Assembly (NCBI RefSeq): GCF_009728145.1 | Contig: NZ_WOCA01000009.1 | Location: 62,001 to 126,000 of the forward strand | Reading direction: 5' to 3' | DNA: 64,000 nt | Origin: Ornithinibacillus caprae | GTDB taxonomy: Bacteria > Bacillota > Bacilli > Bacillales > Amphibacillaceae | Translations under genes and position numbers: made by a program | Notes under the pieces: generated by a model | Databases searched by the model: none | What the model was told of the DNA's origin: nothing | The model's input: the letters and a program-made list of their open reading frames with translations, nothing else | Shown: positions 16,838 through 24,040 of the stretch, piece after piece | Numbering within the stretch: position 1 is the stretch's first letter | Layout: every line of letters starts with the position of its first letter

Positions 16838-17685
16838 TTCGGTATAGAGCGGACGACTTAGCAGGTGAAGTTGTAAATGTAGGAGTTTTATTACATTCAT
16901 TGGACGGAGAGGGAAATGCATTATCTAAGTATCTACTAGTAAACGAGAACTCGCCAAAAATTCGGGCAGTTACTCAATCTGAAACTGACGTCCAAATATA
17001 CAAAACTTATAAAGAAGTTCTTGAGTATTATTTAGATGAAAGCTCCAATAATTTATTTGGTACTGTTGGAGATGTCCAAATTGGATCTCCTTCTCAAAAT
17101 GATTTTCTTGAAAAAATTTACGATCATTACATCGATAAAAAAATGTTCCTAACGAGGCCTAAATTCTCACTAAGTGGAAATTTAGAAGGGTTATTTAAAA
17201 GTTTATTTTGTACCTATATAGGTGAAAAATTCCTGAATCTTGATCAAAATCATATTAGTACTAAAAAACACATGAAGAAATTATTAGAAGATAGACGACT
17301 ATTAAACAAGAAAGTGATAAGTGATTTTGAAATTAGACCAATTAAAGATCTACAAAATGTAAAAATAAAAGTGGATTTTTGTTATAAGAATGGTATTTGG
17401 AATTATATGCAAGGGGTACCTTCTGTAAAAGGTCCATCTAGAAATACAGAATGGTTAGCTAAAACTAAATTTATGTTTGAAAATCTTGAAACAGAGAGAA
17501 AAGTTCACTTGCTTTACAGGAAGTCTGATATAATAGATAAAGATTTTAAATCTATGTTAGAATATTTATCTGATATTGATGATAAAGTTGTAAAGTTAGA
17601 TATAGAAAATAATGTAGAAATAAACCAATTGTTTACCACAATTGCTAAAGAAGCTCATGATATTGAAGAATTACAAATATCTTAG
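16804..17685 (+). CDS. DUF3037 family protein, partner of the HipA-like kinase
   Basis: 293 residues, ATG 16804 after AGAGGAGGTGTTCTAGA. The N-terminus (KASWYSIVRYRADDLAGEVVNVGVLL) is the conserved DUF3037 opening. The rest is helical and polar. DUF3037 genes are often found beside HipA_2 kinases, and the pair may form a toxin-antitoxin or anti-phage unit; this is inference from co-occurrence. The start lies inside the kinase gene, so translation is coupled. A terminator follows at once. Confidence 0.7.
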   Translation: MEKRKASWYSIVRYRADDLAGEVVNVGVLLHSLDGEGNALSKYLLVNENSPKIRAVTQSETDVQIYKTYKEVLEYYLDESSNNLFGTVGDVQIGSPSQNDFLEKIYDHYIDKKMFLTRPKFSLSGNLEGLFKSLFCTYIGEKFLNLDQNHISTKKHMKKLLEDRRLLNKKVISDFEIRPIKDLQNVKIKVDFCYKNGIWNYMQGVPSVKGPSRNTEWLAKTKFMFENLETERKVHLLYRKSDIIDKDFKSMLEYLSDIDDKVVKLDIENNVEINQLFTTIAKEAHDIEELQIS

Positions 17686-17687
17686 TT

Positions 17688-17714
17688 AAAAGCTCTCTTA
17701 GGAGGGCTTTTTTA
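17688..17714 (+). terminator. Terminator of the HipA-like/DUF3037 operon
   Basis: AAAAGCTCTC and GAGGGCTTTT arms around TTAG, then a T-run. Together with the promoter at 15774 it makes the pair a self-contained unit. Confidence 0.8.
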
Positions 17715-17716
17715 TT

Positions 17717-17745
17717 TTGCCATATTTAATCTCTTATGCTAACAT
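17717..17745 (+). promoter_or_regulatory. SigA-type promoter of the yolD-like gene
   Basis: TTGCCA and TAACAT with a 17-base spacer. The SOS box begins only three bases after the -10 element, a good position for repression. Confidence 0.6.
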
Positions 17746-17747
17746 AG

Positions 17748-17759
17748 GAACAAACGTTC
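17748..17759 (+). promoter_or_regulatory. LexA (DinR) SOS box
   Basis: GAACAAACGTTC is an exact match to the Bacillus core GAAC-N4-GTTC. It lies between the -10 element and the yolD-like start, so LexA binding should block transcription until DNA damage. Confidence 0.75.
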
Positions 17760-17777
17760 TTGTTAAGGGGTGAAAAA

Positions 17778-18092
17778 ATGCACGATAGAGGATCCATTAA
17801 ATGGACATCAATGATGATGCCAGAACACATCCAAATGCTTAGAGACTTAGATAAACAGTACCATTATAAACAAAAACCTGTACTTGATGATCAGGAGTTG
17901 CAGGAAATTAACAACAAACTACTGCTTGCAATTCATAATAATCTTACTGTAGCAGTGAAATATTATAAAGATCATGATTATCATTATGTTACTGGAAAGC
18001 TAAAGAAGATCGATGCGATAGAAAAGTATATACTGTTTGAGGACTTCACGAAGATAAATTTACATGATGTTTTAGATGTACAGATTGATTAG
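17778..18092 (+). CDS. YolD-like protein, SOS-regulated
   Basis: 104 residues from ATG 17778 (AAGGGGTGA just upstream; the in-frame codon at 17760 lies in the SOS box region). It shows the YolD pattern: an N-terminal DRGSIKWTSMMMPEHIQML and a C-terminal beta part with GKLKKIDAIEKYILFED. YolD genes usually precede a Y-family polymerase gene (uvrX/yqjW) in mobile elements. Here no polymerase follows, so it is an orphan. The SOS box supports a role in the DNA damage response. Its stop overlaps the stop of a small convergent gene. Confidence 0.75.
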   Translation: MHDRGSIKWTSMMMPEHIQMLRDLDKQYHYKQKPVLDDQELQEINNKLLLAIHNNLTVAVKYYKDHDYHYVTGKLKKIDAIEKYILFEDFTKINLHDVLDVQID

Positions 18093-18247
18093 TTTGATTC
18101 CGTTTCATAGTCATAAATAAGTTTATTAAAATACAATATCTCTTCTCTTAATTTGATCATCCTATCTTCATTTGTACAATTAGAGTATTCGTTTTCCAGT
18201 CGTTCTAAGTGCTTTATAAATAAAGTTATTTCAGGATTATGTTTCAT
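18089..18247 (-). CDS. Small hypothetical protein, 52 residues
   Basis: ATG at 18247 with AAAGGGAATGAG upstream on the minus strand. The product is one or two amphipathic helices (KHNPEITLFIKHLERLENEY then MIKLREEILYFNKLIYDYE). The size and helix pair recall Spo0E-like phosphatases, but the SxxLD signature is absent, so I do not assign that. It ends head-to-head inside the yolD stop. Confidence 0.5.
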   Translation of the reverse strand: MKHNPEITLFIKHLERLENEYSNCTNEDRMIKLREEILYFNKLIYDYETESN

Positions 18248-18325
18248 ATACTCATTCCCTTTCATAAGCTTTTATTATTTTATACCAAAAAATTCCAACA
18301 TGGAAATGTAATGACGTTTTATAAT

Positions 18326-18360
18326 GCAAAAAACCCTCCATCAAATGGAAGGCTTATTTT
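18326..18360 (-). terminator. Terminator of the zinc-finger gene
   Basis: CCATTTGATGG-centred hairpin with A/T tails on both sides (CCTCCAT / ATGGAAGG). On the minus strand it lies at the end of the gene whose stop is at 18341 and is followed by a T-run. Confidence 0.6.
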
Positions 18361-18688
18361 TATTGTCCTCAATAATTACTTTTTTGTTCTTCAACTCCAC
18401 AAACTCTTCTAATGATAACGGCTGTTTGTTATTTAGATAGTGTCTATAATGACTGCTACATAAATGCCTTGATCTTGGTTTGTTTTCACAATCCTTAATT
18501 AAGCATGTTTTCTTATCCCAATTTTCAGCAATGTATTTTTTCTTATTATTTATCTGTTCAACATATTCCAATAGTTCGATAGGACATATCTTTCTCTGTT
18601 TATTAAAGCTACTGTAATGGCTCATACACAAGTTTTTGGCTATAGGCTTTTTGTAACAGTCATAGATCATACATCTGATTGCTTGCAT
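18341..18688 (-). CDS. Protein with two tandem Cys/His knuckles
   Basis: 115 residues from ATG 18688, preceded by AGAGGAG (the longer in-frame start lacks a site). Two copies of the same unit are visible: C-X4-C-X8-LC-X2-HY (IRCMIYDCYKKPIAKNLCMS and CLIKDCENKPRSRHLCSS). Each could bind one zinc. Each unit is followed by a short helix with a conserved P-X-E/L-L-E-E/Y pattern. The fold suggests nucleic-acid binding. I do not recognise a named family. It belongs to the minus-strand plasmid-like block. Confidence 0.65.
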   Translation of the reverse strand: MQAIRCMIYDCYKKPIAKNLCMSHYSSFNKQRKICPIELLEYVEQINNKKKYIAENWDKKTCLIKDCENKPRSRHLCSSHYRHYLNNKQPLSLEEFVELKNKKVIIEDNKNKPSI

Positions 18689-18806
18689 TGTTTGCTCCTC
18701 TTTTTCAAAAAATATGATATCTACCATTTACAAATATCTATAATACATTCAACAAAAGTGTTTTAAAATCCTTTAAAACAAATTATTAATATTTATAAAA
18801 ATAAAA

Positions 18807-18830
18807 TATCCCCCTCGATCGAGGGGGATA
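18807..18830 (-). terminator. Perfect 24-bp palindrome acting as terminator
   Basis: TATCCCCCTCGA followed by its exact reverse complement. On the minus strand it directly follows the 81-residue gene and leads into a T-rich stretch, so terminator is the simplest reading; the GATC centre would form the loop. Confidence 0.7.
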
Positions 18831-18832
18831 GC

Positions 18833-19078
18833 TTACATATTTAAATTTGTTTTTATTTTATTATAAGCTGCATTAAACTTTTCTTCTACGTATTTTAAGT
18901 ATAATTCATTATCTTCTCTTTCAGCAAAGCCCAAAACAGCTCTTAACAGAAAATCTATTGTGTAATTTTTTTGTGTATCGGACATATTTAAATGCCAATA
19001 AAACGGTTCCTCAGTATCAAGAATTTCTCTACACATGTTTGCTATTCTATTACATCTCTCCTGTTCAATGTCTGTCAT
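18833..19078 (-). CDS. Hypothetical protein, 81 residues
   Basis: ATG 19078 with AAGGGAGGGGTTGTT upstream. The product is acidic and helical with no membrane segment or Cys cluster. It is the last gene before the palindrome terminator and follows the motor ATPase by 46 nt, so it probably belongs to the same transcript. No family recognised. Confidence 0.6.
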   Translation of the reverse strand: MTDIEQERCNRIANMCREILDTEEPFYWHLNMSDTQKNYTIDFLLRAVLGFAEREDNELYLKYVEEKFNAAYNKIKTNLNM

Positions 19079-19124
19079 AACAACCCCTCCCTTCTAAGGT
19101 GAGTATATTCATTTGAGTACAATC

Positions 19125-21344
19125 TTATGTTTGGGCCATACCTGGGGGAGGAGACATTTTTGCAATTACAGGTTTGATTAGTCCATTGCTACCAGCTCGT
19201 ATAACATTAATTGCATGGTACTTTTTTAGCTTTAATCCATCGTCAATAGTTAGCGGAGATATTTCCTCAGATAGATCACTAAACGTCTTCTTACTACATG
19301 AGTATAAATGATAATGGGGTCCTGCTGACTTAATTATTTCGGCTAAGTCTCGCGGTATTTGTTCCCAAGAATGAAACATCCACACATAACCAACACGCCA
19401 TTTACGACTTTCAACTGCTGCAGATTTCCATGTTTTAGCCGATTTTAGGAACTGGTGTGGTTCGTCGAATACAACAAAAAATGGGAACTGATTTTTTTCT
19501 TCTCTTAAAGTCATAGCTAAGTCTATTTTAGTGCTTAAGAGGTTTACAATAAGGTCTACAGCTTCAGGTCCTAATTCTGATTTAGGCACATCAATAATAA
19601 ACGCTTTACGTTGGCTCATTAGATTCACCATATCAACTGATTCATCAGATTCCATGCATTCTGATAAATACTCATCTCCTAATATTGTATCAAGTCTGTT
19701 TAGGATAGGAGCAATAATCTGTGCTCTTTTTCCAGCACTCATTTCCGAGAAATCAGCAAGCGATAATTTGTGGATGCCATCTCGCATTTTCTCCAGTACA
19801 TTCTTTCTGTATTCTTCATCTTCAAAAATACGTATGATTTCAGATAGTTTACCAGTTTGCATTGCCATAACTGCAGCTCGAATGTATCTAGAGGTTTGTG
19901 CACCTGTTTCGTCTGTAGAAGTATTAAAAAATCCAATTATAGTGTTCGCCAAACGATTCTTTGCTCTAGATGAATGTTTCACTTCACACCAATCTAAAGA
20001 TATTGGGGTCTCACCTAATCGAATCCTTTCAACCTGGTCATTAGGAAGTGCGGATTGAACTTCATCCCCAATTTCCCCTTTTGCAGGATCAATAGCTAAT
20101 GCACCAAATCCGTTATTGATGGATTCAACAATCCAGTTCGCTCCGAATCCTTTAGTTTTTCCAGATCCCATACCACCGATTACGGCACGAGGCAAACATA
20201 GTTCATCGTAATTATTAACAGGCATATATATTGGTACCTTTTTACCTTTGAAGATTGCTTTACCAAAGGGAATTCCTCCTTTTTTGAGTATATCTGGAAT
20301 GTCTGTTTCACGACCTGTCACAGTCTCAATGATAGGGTACTCATCTTGTAAGGCTCTTTGTGGTAGTTTAATAAAATGGGATATTTCTGGCGGGGTTATG
20401 ATCTGTCTTTTCCCAAATATAAAAGGTACCGGGATATGATGGCGTTCTATGTCATCTAAAAATTTTTTAACTTTATGAGGTTTAATTTGCTTCTCTTTTA
20501 ATTCATTATCCTGGTTCAGTTGTTTCAACGCTAAGAGGATCCCTCTAGCGATCTGTCTTTTCCTTCTTTCGTCTTTCGATTGAACTATCAACCTAAGAAC
20601 AAAATCAAATCCTAGATGACTAGGTTTTAATTCTGTTGATCTACTAAACTCTTTATTTTTCCAACATTTAGGGGGTTTATTATCAAATTCTTCTTTCTTC
20701 TTATCAGCGTCCTTATACCATTGTTGTTCAGCAGCTTGAATGCCAAATTGAATAAATGCATGATCACCTTCTTTCATGAATCGAGACATCTCTAATAATT
20801 CTTCCAAAGGGATTTGTTGCATGGTCCTATCGGTTTTTAGAGACATAAAGAAAGGGTGTTTTAGCTTAATATTGAATGCTAGGATATCTTCTGTTTTGGG
20901 CTTGCGCTTTACGTTTTGCTTAACATCTTGAAGAGTAACGTCTTTCCAAGTTAATTGAGATTGCTGTTTGATAATGTCGTACATATCTGTGTTGGTAGTG
21001 ATGTATGTTTGATAGGATTTACTTGATATGTTTGTTTCAAAAAATATTCTTTCAGGCGCATAAATTTTGCCACTATTCCAACGCTCAAACATTTCAGCAT
21101 AAGAATCGGCCATAATGTCAGCAAATTGATCTACTCTATCATTCTTAACGTTTCTGTGCGGGATGATTTGGAAAGTTTTAAAAGGATCTGGTTTATATTG
21201 AGATTTAATTAATCGCAACGGTACTTCTTCATCGTTCACCTTAGCGACTATATCTGCGTTAACCGTTGGTTGAACAGTTTCTTTATAAGGCTGTGTGTCT
21301 AGAAAATGAATCCTAAGCGTATTACCTTCCCATGCCATTTCCAT
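19125..21344 (-). CDS. DNA-transfer type motor ATPase (VirB4/VirD4/HerA-like)
   Basis: 739 residues. The N-terminal 370 residues are an unassigned mixed domain. The motor domain begins near 390 with Walker A GGMGSGKT, then ALAIDPAKGE, and Walker B FFVVFDEPHQFL near 640, followed by a sensor-like HSWEQIP. This is the pattern of type IV secretion coupling proteins and HerA-type translocases. The ATG directly follows the TAG of the 44-residue gene. No relaxase is present in the window, so classical conjugation is not proven. Possible roles are DNA mobilisation, virion DNA handling or effector export. Confidence 0.75.
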   Translation of the reverse strand: MEMAWEGNTLRIHFLDTQPYKETVQPTVNADIVAKVNDEEVPLRLIKSQYKPDPFKTFQIIPHRNVKNDRVDQFADIMADSYAEMFERWNSGKIYAPERIFFETNISSKSYQTYITTNTDMYDIIKQQSQLTWKDVTLQDVKQNVKRKPKTEDILAFNIKLKHPFFMSLKTDRTMQQIPLEELLEMSRFMKEGDHAFIQFGIQAAEQQWYKDADKKKEEFDNKPPKCWKNKEFSRSTELKPSHLGFDFVLRLIVQSKDERRKRQIARGILLALKQLNQDNELKEKQIKPHKVKKFLDDIERHHIPVPFIFGKRQIITPPEISHFIKLPQRALQDEYPIIETVTGRETDIPDILKKGGIPFGKAIFKGKKVPIYMPVNNYDELCLPRAVIGGMGSGKTKGFGANWIVESINNGFGALAIDPAKGEIGDEVQSALPNDQVERIRLGETPISLDWCEVKHSSRAKNRLANTIIGFFNTSTDETGAQTSRYIRAAVMAMQTGKLSEIIRIFEDEEYRKNVLEKMRDGIHKLSLADFSEMSAGKRAQIIAPILNRLDTILGDEYLSECMESDESVDMVNLMSQRKAFIIDVPKSELGPEAVDLIVNLLSTKIDLAMTLREEKNQFPFFVVFDEPHQFLKSAKTWKSAAVESRKWRVGYVWMFHSWEQIPRDLAEIIKSAGPHYHLYSCSKKTFSDLSEEISPLTIDDGLKLKKYHAINVIRAGSNGLIKPVIAKMSPPPGMAQT

Positions 21345-21479
21345 CTAAAACACTCCCAAAACAGCTTTAATACTTTCCATTAACCCAACTATCTTTCCTT
21401 CTGGAGCTTCTACAGTTTGGTAAAGAGCATAGAAGCACCCGCCTATAAATCCTGTAATTAATCCTATAAAAAATTTCAT
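21345..21479 (-). CDS. 44-residue single-pass membrane protein
   Basis: ATG 21479 overlaps the upstream stop (ATGA) and the TAG abuts the ATPase ATG, so it is translationally locked in the operon. One hydrophobic segment (FFIGLITGFIGGCFYALY) is followed by a short polar tail. Too short for ORF calling, but the coupling on both sides is strong evidence. It may anchor the ATPase to the membrane. Confidence 0.7.
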   Translation of the reverse strand: MKFFIGLITGFIGGCFYALYQTVEAPEGKIVGLMESIKAVLGVF

Positions 21480-21901
21480 TCTCCCATCACGTCCTTCATA
21501 TCTCGGACGTTTTGGAATGCATCTGTTAGCGCTTCATTAAGCATTGTTCCGACAATAGCGATTAGCATTAATATACTGGGTACCAAGAACACTCCGCCAA
21601 CAACAAGAGCAGTGGTTTTTAGTGTAGTTACTCCCCAGCGTTTCTTTATCCCTAGAAGGATGAATCCTGCAAGTGCAGATAGTATTCCTAATCCTAATGC
21701 GATGTCTTGAAAAGTATATTCGAGTGGGCGCATATTTTCATAAAAACTTTCAGCTCTAACTGTTTGAGCGAATAATACACCTGTAGAAGTCCACAAAGCT
21801 ATCGCAAACTGCTTTAGCTTATTAGATTTTTGAACAAATACCATTTCTTGTTGTTCTTCATTCGTATCAAACCAATACTTGCCATTCAATTTAATGATCA
21901 T
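21476..21901 (-). CDS. Pilin-like (VirB2/TrbC-type) membrane protein
   Basis: 141 residues. AAGGAG precedes ATG 21901. After about 25 polar residues comes a signal-peptide-like segment (FAIALWTSTGVLFAQ) ending in an Ala-X-Ala type site (VRAES), then two hydrophobic helices (about 68-85 and 98-122) with a basic loop KKRWG between them. Signal plus two helices is the architecture of conjugative pilin subunits. With the ATPase downstream this suggests a reduced type IV secretion-like device. The assignment is by architecture, not sequence motif. Confidence 0.5.
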   Translation of the reverse strand: MIIKLNGKYWFDTNEEQQEMVFVQKSNKLKQFAIALWTSTGVLFAQTVRAESFYENMRPLEYTFQDIALGLGILSALAGFILLGIKKRWGVTTLKTTALVVGGVFLVPSILMLIAIVGTMLNEALTDAFQNVRDMKDVMGE

Positions 21902-21970
21902 AAATTTTCACTCCTTGGTGAATATTTTATTGTTCAACCGTTAATAATAACCATAGAAAGAGGTGATAAC

Positions 21971-22036
21971 ATGTTACCATGGGTACTTATAGGTGTAGGT
22001 GCAGCACTTATTACTTTTTCACAGTTACCACTCTAA
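21971..22036 (+). CDS. Possible 21-residue hydrophobic peptide
   Basis: On the plus strand, AAAGAGGTGATAAC is followed at good spacing by ATG and a 21-codon frame encoding MLPWVLIGVGAALITFSQLP-L. It lies antisense in the 5' leader of the pilin-like gene and ends over the ParR-like stop. Could be a small membrane peptide or a chance frame; only the strong ribosome site argues for it. Confidence 0.3.
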   Translation: MLPWVLIGVGAALITFSQLPL

Positions 22037-22257
22037 ACCAAACTAGACCAACCATTTTTCTGGGGTTGTTCATGTTGTTCAACCTCAGAAAAGGTTTTAC
22101 TTTCGTTGTTCATACACCATTCCAGTTTATCTCTAATAAAAGCCGCGAAATTTTGTTCTTTGAAGTTACCAGTTTTATCAGATGCCCACTTCCAAATCTT
22201 CATGTCACGTTCGCTGTTTTCATTGAATACCGCATTTCGTCGAATATATTTACCCAT
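22033..22257 (-). CDS. ParR-like partition adaptor
   Basis: About 74 residues from ATG 22257, overlapping the end of the ParM-like gene by 8 nt. A basic N-terminus (MGKYIRRNAVFNENSERD) is compatible with a ribbon-helix-helix DNA-binding fold, followed by a helical part and a polar, acidic C-terminal tail, as in ParR proteins that bridge centromere DNA to ParM filaments. The call relies strongly on its position after parM. Confidence 0.5.
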   Translation of the reverse strand: MGKYIRRNAVFNENSERDMKIWKWASDKTGNFKEQNFAAFIRDKLEWCMNNESKTFSEVEQHEQPQKNGWSSLV

Positions 22258-23038
22258 AGATTTCCCTCGCAATGTAATAAAAAGCTTCCGAATCTGAAAA
22301 AACTGGATTCAAAACCATGTTGGCATTACGATAATATCTTTTAATGTGGTTATATACTTTAGTCGATCCACCGCCACAAAGAAAAAGCAAATCGTCTTTT
22401 TTCCACTTAAGAGATCCAGTGTTTGCTATTGTTGCTCTAGCAATTGCTGATGAATCTCTGTTTTTCCCTGATTCGGTACCGAAATCAAATGTATCTGATT
22501 CTTTCCCTATTTTTTGACCATCTTTAAAAGTAATAGCGTTAACGGTTCTGCTGCCTACTTGAAGGCCTCTGACTGTTCCTTTATCAGCATATTTGAAGAA
22601 ACAGGAACCTTCTGGAGCTACTGATGCGTAAATTCTAAACCATTTTGTTACACCGTTGACAGTAATCTCATGGTACCCTGTTAACATAGAGGATAATAAT
22701 ATCTTATCTCTTTTATGGTCAGCAACCGGTAATCCTGTCACTAAACCTACTTCACATGATTTGAATGCCTTATGCAATGCAACTAGAATCAAAATAAGTG
22801 TGTCATCATGTAACTTACTGTCAGTCATCATCGGTCCTCCATACTCACTTTCGCGTATAGCAAGTGTTCCTCCACTGAATTTCATTCCGTTATATTCGAT
22901 GATTAAATCATCATCTCCTTTCTCGTCATCAAATTCCGATTCTCGATATTCGCCTAGACTAGAATAGAATTCGAAATGACCACCAGCATACCAAATTTTT
23001 GTTTTGAATCTCCCAGGATCTACTCCAATAACTTGCAT
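22250..23038 (-). CDS. ParM/StbA-like actin-fold protein
   Basis: 262 residues. The N-terminal phosphate loop VIGVDPGRFKTKI is typical of actin-fold ATPases, followed by VGLVTGLPVADHKRDK as in ParM/StbA proteins, and the adenosine-side motif LLFLCGGGSTKVYNHI near 220. At 262 residues it is shorter than R1 ParM (about 320). Such proteins form filaments that separate low-copy plasmids or phage-plasmids. Followed by a ParR-like gene and preceded by a repeat-rich region, it makes a type II partition locus. In an integrated prophage this suggests an extrachromosomal stage. Confidence 0.75.
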   Translation of the reverse strand: MQVIGVDPGRFKTKIWYAGGHFEFYSSLGEYRESEFDDEKGDDDLIIEYNGMKFSGGTLAIRESEYGGPMMTDSKLHDDTLILILVALHKAFKSCEVGLVTGLPVADHKRDKILLSSMLTGYHEITVNGVTKWFRIYASVAPEGSCFFKYADKGTVRGLQVGSRTVNAITFKDGQKIGKESDTFDFGTESGKNRDSSAIARATIANTGSLKWKKDDLLFLCGGGSTKVYNHIKRYYRNANMVLNPVFSDSEAFYYIAREIYG

Positions 23039-23059
23039 TGAACCACCCCTTTATAAAAT

Positions 23060-23166
23060 AATTAGGAACTATTTGTGAAAATTCTATATTCATTGCTGTT
23101 TTGTGAACTAGTTATGAACTATTTCCTAAATTGCTGTTTGTAGTATATTATTCCTCTAACTAGGAA
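23060..23166. promoter_or_regulatory. Repeat-rich operator or centromere upstream of parM
   Basis: Three GAACTA(T/G)T direct repeats lie at about 23066, 23104 and 23116, and inverted motifs AGGAA/TTCCT occur at 23063, 23123, 23151 and 23162, including TTCCTCTAACTAGGAA. This arrangement is expected of a parC centromere bound by ParR or of an XRE operator. It is the leader of the parM transcript. Confidence 0.5.
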
Positions 23167-23202
23167 ATATTACTGTTATACCGATATTTTTTATAAAAAA
23201 AT

Positions 23203-23235
23203 AAAGAAGAGCCTTCTCAAGACTCTTCTTCAACA
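23203..23235 (-). terminator. Terminator of the XRE gene
   Basis: AAGAAGAG and CTCTTCTT arms overlap the last codons of the regulator gene, followed on the minus strand by a long T-run. Confidence 0.75.
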
Positions 23236-23417
23236 TCAGGCCATATATCGTATACACTTTTCCCTAAGGGTTTAGCGATTCTATAAGCTGTTTTTAGTTT
23301 TGGTTCAGCACCTTTAATTAATTCAGTAATTGTATTTGGCCTAACGTTAGCTTTTTGTGCAAGCCACCCTTTCATGCGACCTTGTTCTTTTAATATAGCT
23401 TCCAAATTATTTTTCAC
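23217..23417 (-). CDS. XRE-type (Cro/CI) transcription regulator
   Basis: 66 residues from GTG 23417, spaced well after GTGAGGTG. A compact helix-turn-helix spans most of the protein (NLEAILKEQGRMKGWLAQKA then NVRPNTITELIKG), with no dimerisation or effector domain. Such small regulators control their own operon and neighbours. Being upstream of parM with its own terminator, it probably binds the repeat region 23060-23166 or the divergent leader at 23430-23600. Confidence 0.8.
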   Translation of the reverse strand: MKNNLEAILKEQGRMKGWLAQKANVRPNTITELIKGAEPKLKTAYRIAKPLGKSVYDIWPDVEEES

Positions 23418-23497
23418 GATTAACACCTCACAAATAAATTCTTTGCAGTGAGCCGTTAATCCTTCAATGAAAAAGCACTACTTTTGACATAAAACAG

Positions 23498-23562
23498 CCC
23501 TTCGTGTCGAAGGGTAGAGATAGGCTATAAAGCTGTAACGCTCGCCTGCGCTACGCTACAGC
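23498..23562. other. GC-rich hairpin pair in the divergent leader
   Basis: A perfect hairpin CCCTTCG-TGT-CGAAGGG (23498-23514) is followed by a GC-rich block bounded by GCTGTA and TACAGC (23532-23562) with internal CGCTCGCCTGCGC. In an A/T-rich element this compact GC-rich structure looks like a nicking, single-strand origin or transfer-origin structure. No activity can be inferred from sequence alone. Confidence 0.4.
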
Positions 23563-23613
23563 ATATGCGCGAACTAATGAAAATATGCATAAAAATATAA
23601 AAAGGATGATTCA

Positions 23614-23925
23614 ATGTATTATTATGTGATTGGATTGATAACAGGTGTAATTTTGGGATATTCTTTTAATAAACTAATTGATATTTTTAAGAAGGGGGTT
23701 CATATGCAAATCGTAGGATTAAATATTTCTGTGAAAAGTGTAAAAGAAACAACGGAAATTCCTAAAAATGAAAAAAGCAATAAGAAAACAATCAGAGTGA
23801 AAGTTAATGATCAAGATTGTGATCTATGCAAGGGTGAAGATATGTTTATTGCTGGGACGAAAAATTTAATTCCTTGTCCAAATTGTAAACGTAATACAAA
23901 TAAATTTAATAAAATACTAATATAA
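23614..23925 (+). CDS. Membrane-anchored zinc-ribbon protein
   Basis: 103 residues, ATG 23614 with AAAAGGATGATTC upstream. One N-terminal membrane segment (about 2-20, IGLITGVILGYSF) precedes a basic stretch. The C-terminal half carries CDLCKG and CPNC, four cysteines able to form a zinc ribbon. The N-terminus is similar in character to the 44-residue membrane protein of the minus-strand block. It is the last gene before the attachment site. Function unknown. Confidence 0.55.
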   Translation: MYYYVIGLITGVILGYSFNKLIDIFKKGVHMQIVGLNISVKSVKETTEIPKNEKSNKKTIRVKVNDQDCDLCKGEDMFIAGTKNLIPCPNCKRNTNKFNKILI

Positions 23926-24040
23926 TAATGCTAACAATATTGCAAACGAATCGGATTGGATAAACTGAAACAGATTACCAAAAAAGAAGATCGATGTCTG
24001 TAAAAATAACTAGTTAATAAGGGTTAGAAAGTGGTGAAAT

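Noticed and set aside
18807-18830. Perfect palindrome as recombination or attachment site
   Set aside because: It directly follows a gene end and leads into a T-rich stretch, so a terminator explains it.
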